Positions 6,945 to 7,153 of a stretch of DNA of 7,153 nucleotides are shown here, piece by piece (position 1 is the stretch's first letter; each line of letters starts with the position of its first letter). The position numbers and the translations under genes were made by a program. Under the pieces are notes generated by a model. The model made no database searches. It saw only the letters and a list, made by a program, of their open reading frames with translations, and was not told the DNA's origin. The DNA comes from Sulfurovum sp. (GTDB lineage Bacteria; Campylobacterota; Campylobacteria; Campylobacterales; Sulfurovaceae), in the NCBI GenBank assembly GCA_015663065.1, contig DQSX01000013.1, positions 1-7,153 of the forward strand, in the 5' to 3' direction.

Positions 6945-7049
6945 TTAGTATACGGTTAACCTAAAGGCAATATACTTCTTCCATAAAAGAGCATCAGAGA
7001 AAGCCAAATAAATCCTCCCTAGATTATAACTTGGTTTCCTTTTTTTCAT
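6945..7049 (-). CDS. 34-codon small ORF with a very strong ribosome binding site, unknown function
   Basis: ATG at 7049-7047 lies seven bases after AGGAGGAGG, one of the best ribosome binding sites in the window. The peptide begins MKKRKPSYNLGRIYLAFSDA and ends with LLWKKYIAFRLTVY before TAA at 6947-6945. It has a strongly basic N-terminus (four K/R in the first five residues), then alternating aromatic/hydrophobic residues with scattered basic residues, and is overall cationic with amphipathic character. I do not recognise a family. Its size, charge and folded leader resemble small membrane-active peptides such as type I toxins (for example the AapA peptides of Helicobacter), but this is only a resemblance. 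Alternatives are a leader peptide, or a chance ORF in AT-rich intergenic DNA. A second possible start (TTG at 7007, GGGAGG before it) is in the same frame. Confidence 0.35.
   Translation of the reverse strand: MKKRKPSYNLGRIYLAFSDALLWKKYIAFRLTVY
6947..6952 (-). promoter_or_regulatory. candidate -10 box TATACT for the hydrolase gene
   Basis: TATACT on the minus strand lies about 44 bases before the hydrolase ATG and next to an 8-bp palindrome GGTTAACC (6954-6961). No -35 consensus is present at 17 bp. A 5-bp inverted repeat TACTA-TAT-TAGTA (6938-6950) overlaps the box. The assignment is weak because the area is AT-rich and other TATA-like hexamers exist nearby. Confidence 0.3.
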
Positions 7050-7089
7050 AGATTTTCCTCCTCCTTTTAAATCCCTGGATGCTCTTTTA
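6984..7089 (-). repeat. perfect 12-bp inverted repeat enclosing the start region of the small ORF
   Basis: TAAAAGAGCATC at 6984-6995 and its exact reverse complement GATGCTCTTTTA at 7078-7089 are separated by 82 bases. In a minus-strand RNA the 5' arm lies 28 bases before the small ORF's ATG and the 3' arm lies inside the ORF (codons 19-22). Next to the 3' arm, seven further bases can pair with the ribosome binding site. The arms are not followed by a T-run in the right place for a terminator, and they show no sign of being transposon ends such as a transposase gene or flanking target duplication. Confidence 0.6.
7057..7065 (-). promoter_or_regulatory. ribosome binding site AGGAGGAGG of the small ORF
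   Basis: The minus strand has AGGAGGAGG, a seven-base spacer AAAATCT, then ATG. The GGAGGAA part (7061-7055) can pair with TTTCTCT (7002-6996), which lies directly beside the 3' arm of the 12-bp inverted repeat. The site could therefore be masked in a folded transcript. Confidence 0.5.
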
Positions 7090-7153
7090 AACCCACAATA
7101 TATTCAACAGCTATCACCTCCCACTTTTTATAATAATTTTCATTATTAGTAAA
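7067..7153 (-). CDS. possible C-terminal end of an upstream gene, partial
   Basis: The minus-strand frame beginning at 7153 stays open for 28 codons to TAA at 7069-7067. It reads FTNNENYYKKWEVIAVEYIV and then GLKEHPGI. The other two frames stop earlier. The residue mix is protein-like, but 28 open codons is weak evidence and I recognise no family. If real, its stop is two bases before the small ORF's ribosome binding site, which would make the small ORF a downstream cistron. A GTG at 7117-7115 in the same frame is not clearly a start, since its GGGAG lies too close. Confidence 0.22.
   Translation of the reverse strand, partial: FTNNENYYKKWEVIAVEYIVGLKEHPGI
7097..7102 (-). promoter_or_regulatory. 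candidate -10 box TATATT upstream of the small ORF
   Basis: TATATT on the minus strand would start a transcript at about 7090, almost exactly at the 5' arm of the inverted repeat (7089-7078). The RNA's 5' end would then be locked into the long-range stem. No -35 match is evident. This is positional inference in AT-rich DNA and is weak on its own. Confidence 0.25.

Noticed and set aside
6984..7089. Inverted repeat as ends of an insertion sequence or MITE
   Set aside because: There is no transposase, no flanking target-site duplication, and the arms extend no further than 12 bp. An RNA fold is a simpler reading.
6904..7153. Known riboswitch or other catalogued RNA element
   Set aside because: I could not match the conserved cores of c-di-GMP, TPP, FMN, SAM or preQ1 riboswitches by eye.
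1..7153. CRISPR arrays, tRNA or rRNA genes
   Set aside because: I saw no evenly spaced direct repeats, no tRNA-like T-loop with matching acceptor stem, and no rRNA signature stretches on either strand.

Overview
The window reads as a chromosomal segment from a Gram-negative bacterium, most likely a member of the Campylobacterota (Sulfurovum/Sulfurimonas-like). This rests on the moderately low G+C, the lysine- and isoleucine-rich proteins, an AT-rich promoter with a good -10 box but no clear -35, and the family content and gene order. The organism is inferred, not proven. All recognisable genes lie on the minus strand, so the biological order runs from high to low coordinates.

Region by region, in the direction of transcription: (i) 7153-6904 is about 250 bases without a gene of known family. 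It holds the possible C-terminal end of an upstream reading frame, three strong Shine-Dalgarno-like purine tracts, a 34-codon small ORF behind an AGGAGGAGG ribosome binding site, and a perfect 12-bp inverted repeat (6984-6995 / 7078-7089). In RNA this repeat would fold the small ORF's start region back on itself. (ii) 6903-5821 encodes a family 3 glycoside hydrolase (beta-N-acetylhexosaminidase, NagZ-like) with an apparent signal peptide. (iii) 5820-5721 is a compact control region: TATAAT -10 box, palindromic TGACC-ATC-GGTCA operator at the expected transcription start, then an AAGGA ribosome binding site. (iv) 5720-114 is a tightly packed four-gene operon: TetR-family repressor, TolC-like outer membrane channel, a very short periplasmic adaptor, and an AcrB-type RND transporter. 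(v) 113-1 contains the beginning of a further hydrophobic reading frame that runs off the window and can only be joined to a start codon by a one-base change in a run of seven A's.

The genes at 5720-114 together encode a complete tripartite drug or solvent efflux pump with its own local repressor. The repressor and channel genes share an ATGA overlap, as do the channel and adaptor genes, and the transporter follows the adaptor after 5 bases. The four proteins are therefore probably made from one mRNA with coupled translation, and the operator over the transcription start points to autoregulation. The glycoside hydrolase gene is upstream, is probably transcribed separately, and has no evident functional tie to the pump.

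The least explained part is 6904-7153. The small ORF with a sequestered ribosome binding site resembles in layout, but is not shown to be, a small-toxin (type I toxin-antitoxin) locus.
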